Shown: piece after piece, positions 17,559-25,943 of the stretch
Layout of the letters: every line of letters begins with the position of its first letter
Position numbering within the stretch: position 1 is the first letter of the stretch
Assembly (NCBI GenBank): GCA_964462035.1
Contig: CAYXAP010000051.1
Coordinates: 1 to 64,000, forward strand
From: UBA1660 sp964462035
GTDB lineage: Bacteria; Myxococcota_A; Polyangia; Polyangiales; Houyiibacteriaceae
Direction: 5' to 3'
Length of the DNA: 64,000 nt
Translations under genes and position numbers: made by a program
The notes under the pieces: model-generated
Told to the model about the DNA's origin: nothing
The model's database searches: none
What the model saw: only the letters and a program-made list of their open reading frames with translations

Positions 17559-18418
17559 GAGTCGCCCTCCCAGGGGTAGCCGTACCAGGGATCGAGCTCT
17601 GCTCGGACGAGCTCGTCGACCCGCTGGATCTCTTCGGGCGAGAGGTAGTCCACGTAGCCGCCGGCCTTGCCCCGCCGCGCTTTGAACGAATCCGGGTCGC
17701 CCTCGATGCCCGGCGTGAGCTGACGATGTTGATAGGCGCCCGCCTTCTCGCGTTCGCGTGTCCGGCCGATGTCGTTGTGAGCGACCGACTCGTCGATGAT
17801 TGCGTCGTCGACATCGTCGACACCGACGAACTCGAGTACCTGGCGCAGGGCCGCCGCGGGATCCGCGTGGACGTCCTCGTAGCGGATGAGGTGCAGGTCG
17901 CGCGGGACTTCGCGGTTCCGAGCCCAGATGTTGTAGTAGCGGATCCAGGTCCGCAGCGAGCCGCTCGGCATCTCCAGGAACTCGCCGATCGTCATCTCGG
18001 GGTCGACGACGCGGAAGCGCTTCGTCATCTGGAAGTAGTGGGAGACCATCGCGTCGCGCGGGTCGCGGGCCAGCAGGATGACCTTCTTGTCCCGGTACTT
18101 GCTCTTGTCGGTCGCGAGCTGATCGGGGCGCTTCCAGTGAGGCTCGTCCTCGTGGAATGCGTGAATCCTCGGCACCCGATGGTCGGCCTGGTAGAGCCCT
18201 TCGAAGTTCAGGGGGCCCACCCCTTCGATGCCGAAGTGGCGCGCCATCGCCCGATGGAGCAGCAGCCGGGTCCAGGTGCCGCCGGTCTTGGGGAACCAGA
18301 CGATCAGCACGTCTGCCCGCCCATATCGGTTGCGGTAGACGGGAGAGAGGGTCTCGCCCAGATAACTCTTCACGGGCTTGTAGAGCGCCCGCCAACGTAG
18401 CGCTGCAGAATCGAACAT
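17555..18418 (-). CDS. PAPS-dependent sulfotransferase
   Basis: Cytosolic-type sulfotransferase of 287 residues. The 5'-phosphosulfate loop is FPKTGGTWTR (about residue 46), the 3'-phosphate motif is LARDPRDAMVSHY, and a C-terminal RRGKAGGY supplies the final PAPS contact. Such enzymes move sulfate from PAPS to a hydroxyl or amine. Start at MFDSA (18418) is preferred over an ATG 60 bases upstream, as the extra 20 residues are low-complexity. The 3' end overlaps the start of the CDP-alcohol phosphotransferase gene. In this setting a sulfated lipid headgroup is possible; the acceptor is unknown. Confidence 0.92.
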   Translation of the reverse strand: MFDSAALRWRALYKPVKSYLGETLSPVYRNRYGRADVLIVWFPKTGGTWTRLLLHRAMARHFGIEGVGPLNFEGLYQADHRVPRIHAFHEDEPHWKRPDQLATDKSKYRDKKVILLARDPRDAMVSHYFQMTKRFRVVDPEMTIGEFLEMPSGSLRTWIRYYNIWARNREVPRDLHLIRYEDVHADPAAALRQVLEFVGVDDVDDAIIDESVAHNDIGRTREREKAGAYQHRQLTPGIEGDPDSFKARRGKAGGYVDYLSPEEIQRVDELVRAELDPWYGYPWEGDS

Positions 18419-18510
18419 GGTGTGGGCAGACCCTCGAGAACTGGAGGCCGAGGTAGCGCGGCGGTCGGGCCGCAGCAACTCGGCGAGCTGAAAGGAAGCG
18501 GCGATGTCGG

Positions 18511-19245
18511 TCAGGCTGTCGCCGCAGCCGGCAGGTTCTGCAACTCCTGCGCCATCTCGACCACTCGGGTCACGACCAGACGCATCGGGTCCACCAGGGT
18601 CACCGGCGAGTCCTCGCTGTGGAAGGACGAGAGCTCGGTGCAGCCCAGGATCACCGAGCCAGCGTCGACCTCCGCCACGAAGCGGCGGAACCCCTCCACA
18701 TCGAGTGGTTTGCGCTGTTTCACCTGCTCGATGAACTCGCGAATGGTCACCAGTTGGGCTTCGCTGGGGTTGCGGATCCGGACGCCGAGGGGCTCGTGAT
18801 AGTCCTCGTAGACGCGCGTGGCCACGGTGCCCTCCGTGGCCATCAGGAAGACTTCCTCACGGCCCGCAGTCGCGTTCGCGTCGGCCACGCACTGGAGCAT
18901 GTCGACGATCCGATCGTCCGTGATCCCATGCGTGCGGTTCTCCGCCCGGACCTCGTCCAGGAAGCAGTGGGCGGTGTTGCACGGGATGGCGATCGCGTGC
19001 GGCTCGTAGGTCAACAGGCGACGGATCGAGTCCGCCATGCCCTGGGTCAGCTGCTCCCGCCGTTCCTCATAGAGGATGGCCCTCACGCGGCTCGGCAGGA
19101 CGCAGTTGTTGTCGATGATGACCCGCGGACGCTCCCACTCCTTCTCCACGTCGAACGCGGCGAGCACCTGCTCGAAGAAGTGGAGGGTGCTGTACGAGCC
19201 CATGCCTCCGAGGACGCCCAGGACGAGGGGGTTCACGTTCTTCAC
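18511..19245 (-). CDS. Aspartate/glutamate racemase family protein
   Basis: Cofactor-independent amino-acid racemase of 244 residues. VLGVLGGMGSYSTLHFF begins the fold and both catalytic cysteines are in place: PCNTAH (about residue 90) and LGCTELS (about residue 200). It would interconvert L- and D-aspartate, glutamate or a related acid in the cytoplasm. It heads the leftward operon, 92 bp before the sulfotransferase, and is divergent from the PLD gene at 19410. The linkage to lipid genes suggests a D-amino acid or similar moiety in the product, but this is speculation. Confidence 0.9.
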   Translation of the reverse strand: MKNVNPLVLGVLGGMGSYSTLHFFEQVLAAFDVEKEWERPRVIIDNNCVLPSRVRAILYEERREQLTQGMADSIRRLLTYEPHAIAIPCNTAHCFLDEVRAENRTHGITDDRIVDMLQCVADANATAGREEVFLMATEGTVATRVYEDYHEPLGVRIRNPSEAQLVTIREFIEQVKQRKPLDVEGFRRFVAEVDAGSVILGCTELSSFHSEDSPVTLVDPMRLVVTRVVEMAQELQNLPAAATA

Positions 19246-19409
19246 GGCGGGTCAGTATGGCCGACGCGGCGGATTTGGCCACCGGGCGCCCCGCCGAGGT
19301 GCCGTGAGGATCCTGCCCCACCAGCGTGACTCCGCGGCACGCCGAGCCGACCCCATCGAGGGGGGCTCGCAGTCTTGCGCGGGGCCAGCGCTCAACGTAA
19401 GCCACCCGG

Positions 19410-20501
19410 ATGGGAATGGAGCTCCTGCTGGGGGCATCGGACTTCTGGGAGCGCTTGAAGGGGGACATCGCCGCTGCCCGGTCCGAGGTCGTGGTCCAGA
19501 TGATGACCTTCGAGGGCGACGAGACCGGCCTCGCTCTCGCCGACGCACTCAACGCGAGCCCCGCACCCAAGCGACGGGTCCTGGTCGACTCCTACACGCG
19601 CCACGTCCAGAGCGACAAGTTCATCTACGGCCCCGGCGCCTGGTTCGACGGCGAGCTTCGAGCCGAGGTCGCATCCACTCGCGCGATGTTCGCGGGGCTC
19701 GAGGAGGCGGGCGGTGAGGTGCGCTTCACGAACCCCGCCGGGTTCCTCTACGTCCACATGCCGGCGCGGAACCACAAGAAGCTCATCGTGATCGACGGGC
19801 GCGTCAGCTACATCGGTGGGTTCAACTTCAGCGACCACAACTTCTCGTGGCACGACATGATGATCCGAATCGAGGACCCAGAGCTGGCCGCGTTCTTGCT
19901 CTCCGACTTCGACGCGACCTGGCGAGGCGAGCCTCGCGCGGCGGTCGGCGAGTTCCCCGGCGGTCAGATGTTCATGCTCGACGGAGTCACCAACGACGAG
20001 ACGTTTCAGGGTGTGATCGAGGCCTTCGAGTCCGCGCAGCGATCCGTGGTCATCATCAGCCCGTACTTCAGCTTCCCCTTCACGGACCGCCTCGCGGCGT
20101 TGCCCGAGCGAGGGGTGAAGGTCACGCTCATCACCCCGCGCGACAACAACAAGGGGCTGCTCCGTGACTACGTCCTCTGGGAGGCGGAGCGCTACGGCTT
20201 CGAGCTGCAGATGATCGACGGCATGAGTCACATGAAGGCGGCGCTCATCGATGACGACCAGCTGATCGTCGGCTCGTCCAACTTCGATTTCCTCAGCTAC
20301 CGAATCGAGGGTGAGATCGTCGGGATCCTCCGAGACCGCGCGGTGATCGAAGACTTCAAGCGCATCGTGCTCGAGCCCGACCTGGCTCGTTGCGAGCCCC
20401 ACCGCGGTCCGGTCCGCGGGTTCAAGGGGCGCATGGCGTTCATGGCGCTCAAGGTGGTCGACTTCCTGGCGAGACTCAGCCTCGCCCTCCGGAGACCATG
20501 A
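19410..20501 (+). CDS. PLD-family (cardiolipin synthase-like) protein
   Basis: Protein of 363 residues with two complete HKD motifs: NHKKLIVIDGRVSYIGGFNF and SHMKAALIDDDQLIVGSSN. The spacing and the GGFNFSDHN motif resemble cardiolipin synthases of the ClsB/ClsC kind, which lack N-terminal membrane helices and transfer phosphatidyl groups between lipids. No signal peptide. ATGA overlap with the next gene indicates translational coupling to a lipid-flippase-like membrane protein. The divergent arm carries a CDP-alcohol phosphotransferase, so the cluster as a whole points to phospholipid remodelling. Confidence 0.92.
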   Translation: MGMELLLGASDFWERLKGDIAAARSEVVVQMMTFEGDETGLALADALNASPAPKRRVLVDSYTRHVQSDKFIYGPGAWFDGELRAEVASTRAMFAGLEEAGGEVRFTNPAGFLYVHMPARNHKKLIVIDGRVSYIGGFNFSDHNFSWHDMMIRIEDPELAAFLLSDFDATWRGEPRAAVGEFPGGQMFMLDGVTNDETFQGVIEAFESAQRSVVIISPYFSFPFTDRLAALPERGVKVTLITPRDNNKGLLRDYVLWEAERYGFELQMIDGMSHMKAALIDDDQLIVGSSNFDFLSYRIEGEIVGILRDRAVIEDFKRIVLEPDLARCEPHRGPVRGFKGRMAFMALKVVDFLARLSLALRRP

Positions 20502-21565
20502 GCACGGCCGTCGGTGGAGACCCGCTGCCTCCCGAGGGGGAGGCACGTGCCGAGGACGCTGGCGGCAAGAAGTCCCGGCGCTGGGGACCGCTGCGAGTGC
20601 TCCTGCTCCTCGTGGGCATCGGGTCCCTCGTCGCCTTCGTGTGGACGGCTGGGCCCGAGACGATCGCGGCCAACGTCGCGCAGGTGGGTTGGGGCTTCGG
20701 CTACCTCGTGATCCTCAGCATGCTGTGGAGGTTCGTCGCGGCGATCGGCATGTACCTGCTCATCGACCCCGTCCACCAGGTGTCGTTCTTCCGAGTGATG
20801 TGGATCCGAATGGGCGGCGAGGCGGTCAACACGCTCACCCCCTTCGCCAACATGGGGGGAGAGCCCGTCAAGGCGGTGCTCTTGGCGAAAGAGATCGGCC
20901 CCTCGGCGAGCACCGGCGTCGTCGTGCTCGACAAGACCGTGCTCTACATCGGCAGCGTGATCTTCATGACCACCGGGATGGCGTTCGGCGTCGTGATCCT
21001 CGCCGACCACCCAGCGGTCTTGTACGGGGCGCTGGCGATCATCGCTGCCTGGCTGCTCTTCCTGGTGCTCGTCGTCTGGCGACAAGTCCGTGGTGACCTC
21101 GTGGTGAAGGCCAGCGCGGCATTGCGGGTGATCGGCATTCGTCTCTCCGACGAGCGCCGCCGAAAGCTGGAAGCGATCGACGCCGTCATGGCCGCGTTCT
21201 GGCGCGGCCATCGCGCGCGGGTGCTGGCTGCCATCGGCTTCCACTTCATCGGTCGAGCGATGCGCTTCGCCGACGTGGCCATCTGCGTCTGGCTGCTCGG
21301 GGAGACCATGAGCTTCTCCGTCGCCTACTTCGTCGCCGCGGTCGGGATGCTGGTGAACACCGCCTTCTCTTTCATCCCCGGCTCCCTCGGCGCCTCCGAA
21401 GGCGGCCATGGGTTCGTCTTCGAGGTCATCGGCCTGGGCGTGTCGGCGGGCGTCAGCGTCGGGTTGATTCGCCGCATCCGCACCTACGCGCTGGCGGGGG
21501 TCACCTATCTCGTCTTCGTGGGCTTCTCTCGGGAGAACCGGGCCCCGAGCGCCTCTCGCTCCTGA
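20498..21565 (+). CDS. Flippase-like / lysylphosphatidylglycerol-synthase-type integral membrane protein
   Basis: Membrane protein of 355 residues starting at the ATG overlapping the PLD stop (20498). It has about eight hydrophobic helices and features of the UPF0104/LPG_synthase_TM family: GGEAVNTLTPFANMGGEP (the conserved loop), VVVLDKTVLYIG and FIPGSLGASEGG near the end. MprF's membrane half and glycan/lipid flippases belong here; many members move lipids across the inner membrane. In this context it could flip the product of the PLD or CDP-alcohol enzymes. Role inferred from family and position. Confidence 0.88.
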   Translation: MSTAVGGDPLPPEGEARAEDAGGKKSRRWGPLRVLLLLVGIGSLVAFVWTAGPETIAANVAQVGWGFGYLVILSMLWRFVAAIGMYLLIDPVHQVSFFRVMWIRMGGEAVNTLTPFANMGGEPVKAVLLAKEIGPSASTGVVVLDKTVLYIGSVIFMTTGMAFGVVILADHPAVLYGALAIIAAWLLFLVLVVWRQVRGDLVVKASAALRVIGIRLSDERRRKLEAIDAVMAAFWRGHRARVLAAIGFHFIGRAMRFADVAICVWLLGETMSFSVAYFVAAVGMLVNTAFSFIPGSLGASEGGHGFVFEVIGLGVSAGVSVGLIRRIRTYALAGVTYLVFVGFSRENRAPSASRS

Positions 21566-21689
21566 AGCGGCGTGGCCTGGCGTTCACGTGGTGGCGCAAT
21601 TCGGGCCCATCGCGATCGCCCTCGACCGGCGTGTTCGCCCCCCATCGTCTGCCTGACGGTTGGCCCGCATTCTGCTAGCCGGTCTCCGC

Positions 21690-22430
21690 ATGCACGCTCT
21701 CTTCCTTGCCGCCGGCACCGGCACCCGCCTCCGTCCGTACACCGACACCGTTCCCAAGTGCATGGTCGAGGTCGACGGACGCCCGATGATGACCTGGGCG
21801 CTCGATGCTCTCGACGAGGCCGGAATGGAGGAGGCCGTCATCGTCCTAGGCCACCTCGAGCACGTGGTTCGTGAGACCTACGGCGACCGCTACAAGGGCC
21901 TCCGGATCTCGTATCTGACGAACCCGGACTACGCGACGACGAACAATCTCTACACCGTGCACCTCGCGCGCGAGCACCTCCGGGACGACCTGATCCTCCT
22001 CGAGGCCGACCTGGTCTACGACGCCGCCGTCGTTCGGGAGCTGATCGAGCACCCAGCCGACAACGTCGCCCTGGTCGACCGCTTCACGGAGCACCTCAAC
22101 GGCACCTGTGTCACCGAGGACCCGAACGAGACGGACCGGGTGCACCGCATGATCCTCGGCAAGGACCAGGGCGAGGGTTTCGACCGCAGCAAGGCGCTCA
22201 AGACGGTCAACCTGTACAAGCTCTCGGGCGAGATGCTCCGTACCCACTACCTCCCGGCCGTGGAGCAGTGGGTCGCCAGCGAGCGCACCGACCAGTACTA
22301 CGAGGCCGTCCTGGCCGACCTGGTCAACGAAGGCATCGTGCCGCTGCACCTGCTGCGCACCGGTGACCACCGCTGGTTCGAGGTCGACACGCCCGAAGAC
22401 CTCGAGCGCGCCGCGGCGCTCTTCCGCTAG
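21690..22430 (+). CDS. Nucleotidyltransferase, LicC/PntC-like (CTP:phosphoalcohol cytidylyltransferase candidate)
   Basis: Enzyme of 246 residues with the NTP-transferase loop FLAAGTGTRLRPYTDTVPK and the lysine-bearing KCMVEVDGRPM. Later motifs (TTNNLYTVHLAREHL, LLEADLVYD, ALKTVNLYKLSGEML, WFEVDTPEDLERA) are those of the CTP:phosphocholine/2-aminoethylphosphonate cytidylyltransferase group rather than glucose-1-phosphate enzymes. It would make a CDP-activated headgroup for the CDP-alcohol phosphotransferase encoded in the divergent arm. The ATG at 21690 puts the loop at the very N-terminus as in relatives. Specificity between phosphocholine, aminoethylphosphonate or another phosphoalcohol cannot be read by eye. 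Confidence 0.9.
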   Translation: MHALFLAAGTGTRLRPYTDTVPKCMVEVDGRPMMTWALDALDEAGMEEAVIVLGHLEHVVRETYGDRYKGLRISYLTNPDYATTNNLYTVHLAREHLRDDLILLEADLVYDAAVVRELIEHPADNVALVDRFTEHLNGTCVTEDPNETDRVHRMILGKDQGEGFDRSKALKTVNLYKLSGEMLRTHYLPAVEQWVASERTDQYYEAVLADLVNEGIVPLHLLRTGDHRWFEVDTPEDLERAAALFR

Positions 22431-22523
22431 CCCGGAGCGCTCGAGGGCGACTGGGGCGCCTCACCTATCAGGGCGTTCGCGCTCGCTGGGCCGCGCTCCG
22501 CCGGTGGTATCGTCCGCGGTCGA

Positions 22524-24191
22524 ATGGACGTGATCGACCGATACGAGCTGCTCGAAGAGCTCGGGGCTGGTGGCTTCGGTCGGGTCTACCGCGCGCGTCA
22601 CCAGGTCCTCGGGCGCGAGGTCGCTCTCAAGGTGCTCCTCGACCGGAGCGAGCGTGATCGGTTCTTGCGAGAGGCGGCGATCCTCGCGCAGCTCGACCAT
22701 CCGCACATCGTGAAGGTCTTCGATTCGGGGACGACCCCGGACGGGCACGCGTTCCTCGCGCTCGAGCTGCTCGAGGGCGAGACCACGGCGCAGCGCCTGC
22801 GCGCCACCGGCGCCCAGCCAGTGGCGGAGGCGACCTGGATGGTCGACCAACTGCTCGATGGTCTCGCGGCGGCTCACGAGCGCGGCATCGTGCACCGCGA
22901 CCTGAAGCACCCCAACGTCTTCCTCGCCCAGGGCGCGGATGGAGTGACGCTCAAGATCCTCGACTTCGGCATCGCCCGCCTCCCGGGCGCGGGGCGATTG
23001 ACGTCCACCGGAGTGCTCATGGGGACGCCCCGCTACATGGCGCCGGAGGTGCTCGGCGGCGGAGAGGCGGACACGAAGGCCGATCTGTGGGCTGCGGCCT
23101 TGATGCTCTACGAGCTCCTGCTCGGTCAGCCGGCCTACGTCGGGACACCGGAGGAGGCGATGAAGGCCATCGTCCAGGGACCGCCGCCGCCGCTTCGGAG
23201 CCGTGCCCCCGATCTTCCCCCGCTGCTCTACGACGTGATCGACACTGCGCTCGCTCACGACCCCAGCGCTCGGTTCGCGACCGCGAGCGCTTTCCGCTCC
23301 GCGCTGCGAGCCGCCTCCACGGCGCGGCCCGTGCGCCGCACGACCCAGCGGAAGTTCGCGACCGGCATGCTCGGTCCGGCGAGCCTCTCGGACCCGATGG
23401 AGGGCATCGCGACGACCGCGCCCGAGCTCGCTGCGCCGAGACCCACCGCCAGCACGAAGCGCGCGAAGCCCCAATCCCCGTTGCCCGCGGCCAGCGGTGC
23501 GACTCGTGGCTCCGCCGCACCCGAACCCGCCGCACCGGAGCGACGCCGAAGCGGCAGGCTCGTCGCCGGTCTACTGATCGCGGTGGCGGTCCTCTTGGTC
23601 GTCTCGATCGGCGCCCTCTACGCGCTCTTCTCGGGGCGAGCCGCGGCCGGGGTCGAAGCGGCCCGCCCGGAGCCCGTGCCCGAGCCAGTGCCGACCGAGC
23701 CCGCCGTCGCCGAGGAAGTCGAGAAGCCGCCGCCGGAGCCGCACACCCTGCCGGAAGGTTGGGCGGAGCCAACCGCCGAGACCGAGGCGAGCGCCGCCGA
23801 CGAACCGCCCGCCCCGGAGCCACGGCACGCCAGGATGGAACCACGGGCCCGGGCGGCGCCTCGGGCCGAGCCGTCGACGGAGTGGGGCGCGCAGCCCGAG
23901 GGGAGCGCTGGCGGGCGGTTGGTCGGCGTGCGCTCGTGCACCGCGCTCGACGGCGGCTTCACCGCGCCGCAGGTGCGAAGAGTCCAGCGTCAGATCGGCG
24001 CCCGCGGGATCCGCTGCCCACCCGACGAGTGGAAGCACACGATCGTCATCCGCTACGAGAACGGACGCAGCCAGGACGTCGGCGACGGGGAGGGGTGGTC
24101 CGTGTACCGCTGCCTCCGCGACGGGGTGCTGAGCGCCACCACGAACCGCTTCGGGTCCACCGACGGCCGGATCCGCTGCGAGCTCCAGTGA
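22524..24191 (+). CDS. Ser/Thr protein kinase with periplasmic C-terminal domain
   Basis: Transmembrane Hanks-type kinase of 555 residues. Kinase domain about residues 7-265: GAGGFGRVY, VALKVL, HRDLKHPN (about residue 125), DFGIAR, MAPE. The loop has His-Pro in place of the usual Pro-Glu before Asn but keeps the catalytic Asp, Lys and Asn. A Pro/Ala/Glu-rich linker leads to a membrane helix at about 346-368. The outer part is another Pro/Glu-rich spacer and a 95-residue terminal domain with three Cys (VRSCTALDGG, GIRCPPDEW, RIRCELQ), which may bind a ligand or cell-wall feature. It follows the cytidylyltransferase by 93 bp. Targets unknown. Confidence 0.94.
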   Translation: MDVIDRYELLEELGAGGFGRVYRARHQVLGREVALKVLLDRSERDRFLREAAILAQLDHPHIVKVFDSGTTPDGHAFLALELLEGETTAQRLRATGAQPVAEATWMVDQLLDGLAAAHERGIVHRDLKHPNVFLAQGADGVTLKILDFGIARLPGAGRLTSTGVLMGTPRYMAPEVLGGGEADTKADLWAAALMLYELLLGQPAYVGTPEEAMKAIVQGPPPPLRSRAPDLPPLLYDVIDTALAHDPSARFATASAFRSALRAASTARPVRRTTQRKFATGMLGPASLSDPMEGIATTAPELAAPRPTASTKRAKPQSPLPAASGATRGSAAPEPAAPERRRSGRLVAGLLIAVAVLLVVSIGALYALFSGRAAAGVEAARPEPVPEPVPTEPAVAEEVEKPPPEPHTLPEGWAEPTAETEASAADEPPAPEPRHARMEPRARAAPRAEPSTEWGAQPEGSAGGRLVGVRSCTALDGGFTAPQVRRVQRQIGARGIRCPPDEWKHTIVIRYENGRSQDVGDGEGWSVYRCLRDGVLSATTNRFGSTDGRIRCELQ

Positions 24192-24326
24192 GCTCCGTCG
24201 GCTCTGGAGTCCGCCTGAGCCACCCACGACCGGCTCGGCGACCGTCGATCACCGCTTGGGGGCCGCCTGCGACGTCTCACGGGGCCCCGCTGGATCCCCC
24301 TCCTGGGCGCGGTAGGCTCCGCCGCG

Positions 24327-25937
24327 ATGACGGCGACCCATACTTCCGCGAGCACCACGGGCTCCTCCACGACCCCCGACCCGATTCCCTGCGTGGAGCC
24401 GGCCACCGGTCGCTCCCTCGGGACCGTGCCGGTCACCTCGCCCGACGAGGTCCGGCGGAAGATCGCCATCGCCCGGGACGCTCAGCCCGAGTGGGCGGCC
24501 AGCTCGTTCGCCACGCGGCGCTCGGTGTTGCGGCACATCCAGCGCTCGCTCCTCGAGCAGGCGGACCAGCTCTGCGAGCTCATCGTCCGCGACGCGGGCA
24601 AGACCCGCGAGAACGCGATGGTCGGCGAGCTCTGGCCGGTCAGCGAGAAGATTCGCTGGACGATCGCCAACGGCGAGAAGCACCTGAAGGCGGAGCGGGT
24701 CTCGAGCGGTCTCTTCGTGCACAAGAAGGCGACCATCGAGTACCGGCCGCTCGGCGTGGTCGCGAACATCTGCCCGTGGAACTACCCGCTGCAGAACATC
24801 CTCGGGCCGACCATCCACGCGCTCTTCGCCGGCAACGCGGTGGTGGTGAAGCCGAGCGAGCACGTCGCCTTCTCGGCGCAGGCCATCGCCAAGCTGGTGC
24901 ACGACGCGCTGCGCGCCCACGACTACCCGACCGACCTCTTCCAGGTGGTCCACGGCTACGGCGAGACCGGCGCCGCGCTCGTGAGCGGTGGCGTGGACCT
25001 GGTGGTCTTCACCGGCTCGATGGGCAACGGCCGCCGCGTGCTCGCGGAGAGCGCCAAGAGCATCACGCCGGTGATCCTCGAGCTCGGCGGGAAGGACGCG
25101 ATGATCATCTGCGACGACGCGGACATCGAGCACGCTGCCCACGCCGCGCTCAACGGCTCCTACATCGCGGCCGGCCAGAACTGCCTCGCGGCCGAGCGCT
25201 CGCTGGTGCACGCGACGATCTACGACCGCTTCGTCGAGCGGGTCACCGAGCTCGCCGGCGCGCTTCGGCAGGGCCACTCGCTCGAGGAGCGCGTCGACGT
25301 CGGCGCGCTGGTCACGCCGCAGCAGCTCGCGATCGTCGAGCACCTGGTCGACGACGCCGTCCGCAAGGGCGCGCGCGCGGTGGTGGGCGGCAAGAAGCTC
25401 GACCGCAAGGGCAACTACTTCGCGCCGACCGTGCTCGCGGACTGCACGCCCGACATGCGCATCATGCAGGAGGAGACCTTCGGCCCGGTGATGTGCATCG
25501 CCAAGGTGAAGGACGACCTCGACGCGATCCGGATCGCCAACGGCACCCAGTACGGGCTGAGCGCGACGGTGATCAGCAAGAGCCGCAAGCGCGCGAAGAA
25601 GATCGCCGACGGGGTGGTCAGCGGCAGCGCGTCGGTGAACGACTTCGGCTTCACCTACATGGCGCAGGACCTGCCCTTCGGTGGCATCAAGGGCTCCGGC
25701 TTCGGGCGGCTCAACGGCCGCGATGGCCTCCGCGCGATGACGAACCCGCGGGCCGTGCTCGAGGATCGACTCCCGCTGCCGAGCATGCCCGCGAAGGTCT
25801 TCCCGGTCGGGGCCGACGACTACGATCTCGTCCGCGGCGTCCTGCGCACGCTCTACGGCGCCGACTTCACCCAGAAGGTGAAGGGCCTCGGCGACCTCGC
25901 GTTCACCCTCCGAGCCAAGCTCGGTCGCAAGAAGTAG
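24327..25937 (+). CDS. NAD(P)-dependent aldehyde dehydrogenase
   Basis: Aldehyde dehydrogenase of 536 residues. Landmarks: NICPWNYPLQNI, the KPSEHVA cofactor segment, FTGSMGNG, the general base Glu in VILELGGKDAM (about residue 250), the nucleophile Cys in GQNCLAAE (about residue 285) and EETFGPVM. The C-terminal 60 residues extend beyond the usual length. It oxidises an aldehyde to the acid. Six bases separate it from the GMC-oxidoreductase gene, so the two probably act in sequence on one alcohol, as BetA/BetB do for choline. Substrate is not proven; betaine-aldehyde, fatty or aromatic aldehydes are all possible. Confidence 0.94.
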   Translation: MTATHTSASTTGSSTTPDPIPCVEPATGRSLGTVPVTSPDEVRRKIAIARDAQPEWAASSFATRRSVLRHIQRSLLEQADQLCELIVRDAGKTRENAMVGELWPVSEKIRWTIANGEKHLKAERVSSGLFVHKKATIEYRPLGVVANICPWNYPLQNILGPTIHALFAGNAVVVKPSEHVAFSAQAIAKLVHDALRAHDYPTDLFQVVHGYGETGAALVSGGVDLVVFTGSMGNGRRVLAESAKSITPVILELGGKDAMIICDDADIEHAAHAALNGSYIAAGQNCLAAERSLVHATIYDRFVERVTELAGALRQGHSLEERVDVGALVTPQQLAIVEHLVDDAVRKGARAVVGGKKLDRKGNYFAPTVLADCTPDMRIMQEETFGPVMCIAKVKDDLDAIRIANGTQYGLSATVISKSRKRAKKIADGVVSGSASVNDFGFTYMAQDLPFGGIKGSGFGRLNGRDGLRAMTNPRAVLEDRLPLPSMPAKVFPVGADDYDLVRGVLRTLYGADFTQKVKGLGDLAFTLRAKLGRKK

Positions 25938-25943
25938 GTCCTC

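Noticed and set aside
21661..21676. Possible sigma-54 box TGGCCC-N5-CTGCT before the cytidylyltransferase gene
   Set aside because: Two mismatches and no enhancer-like site; not distinguishable from background.
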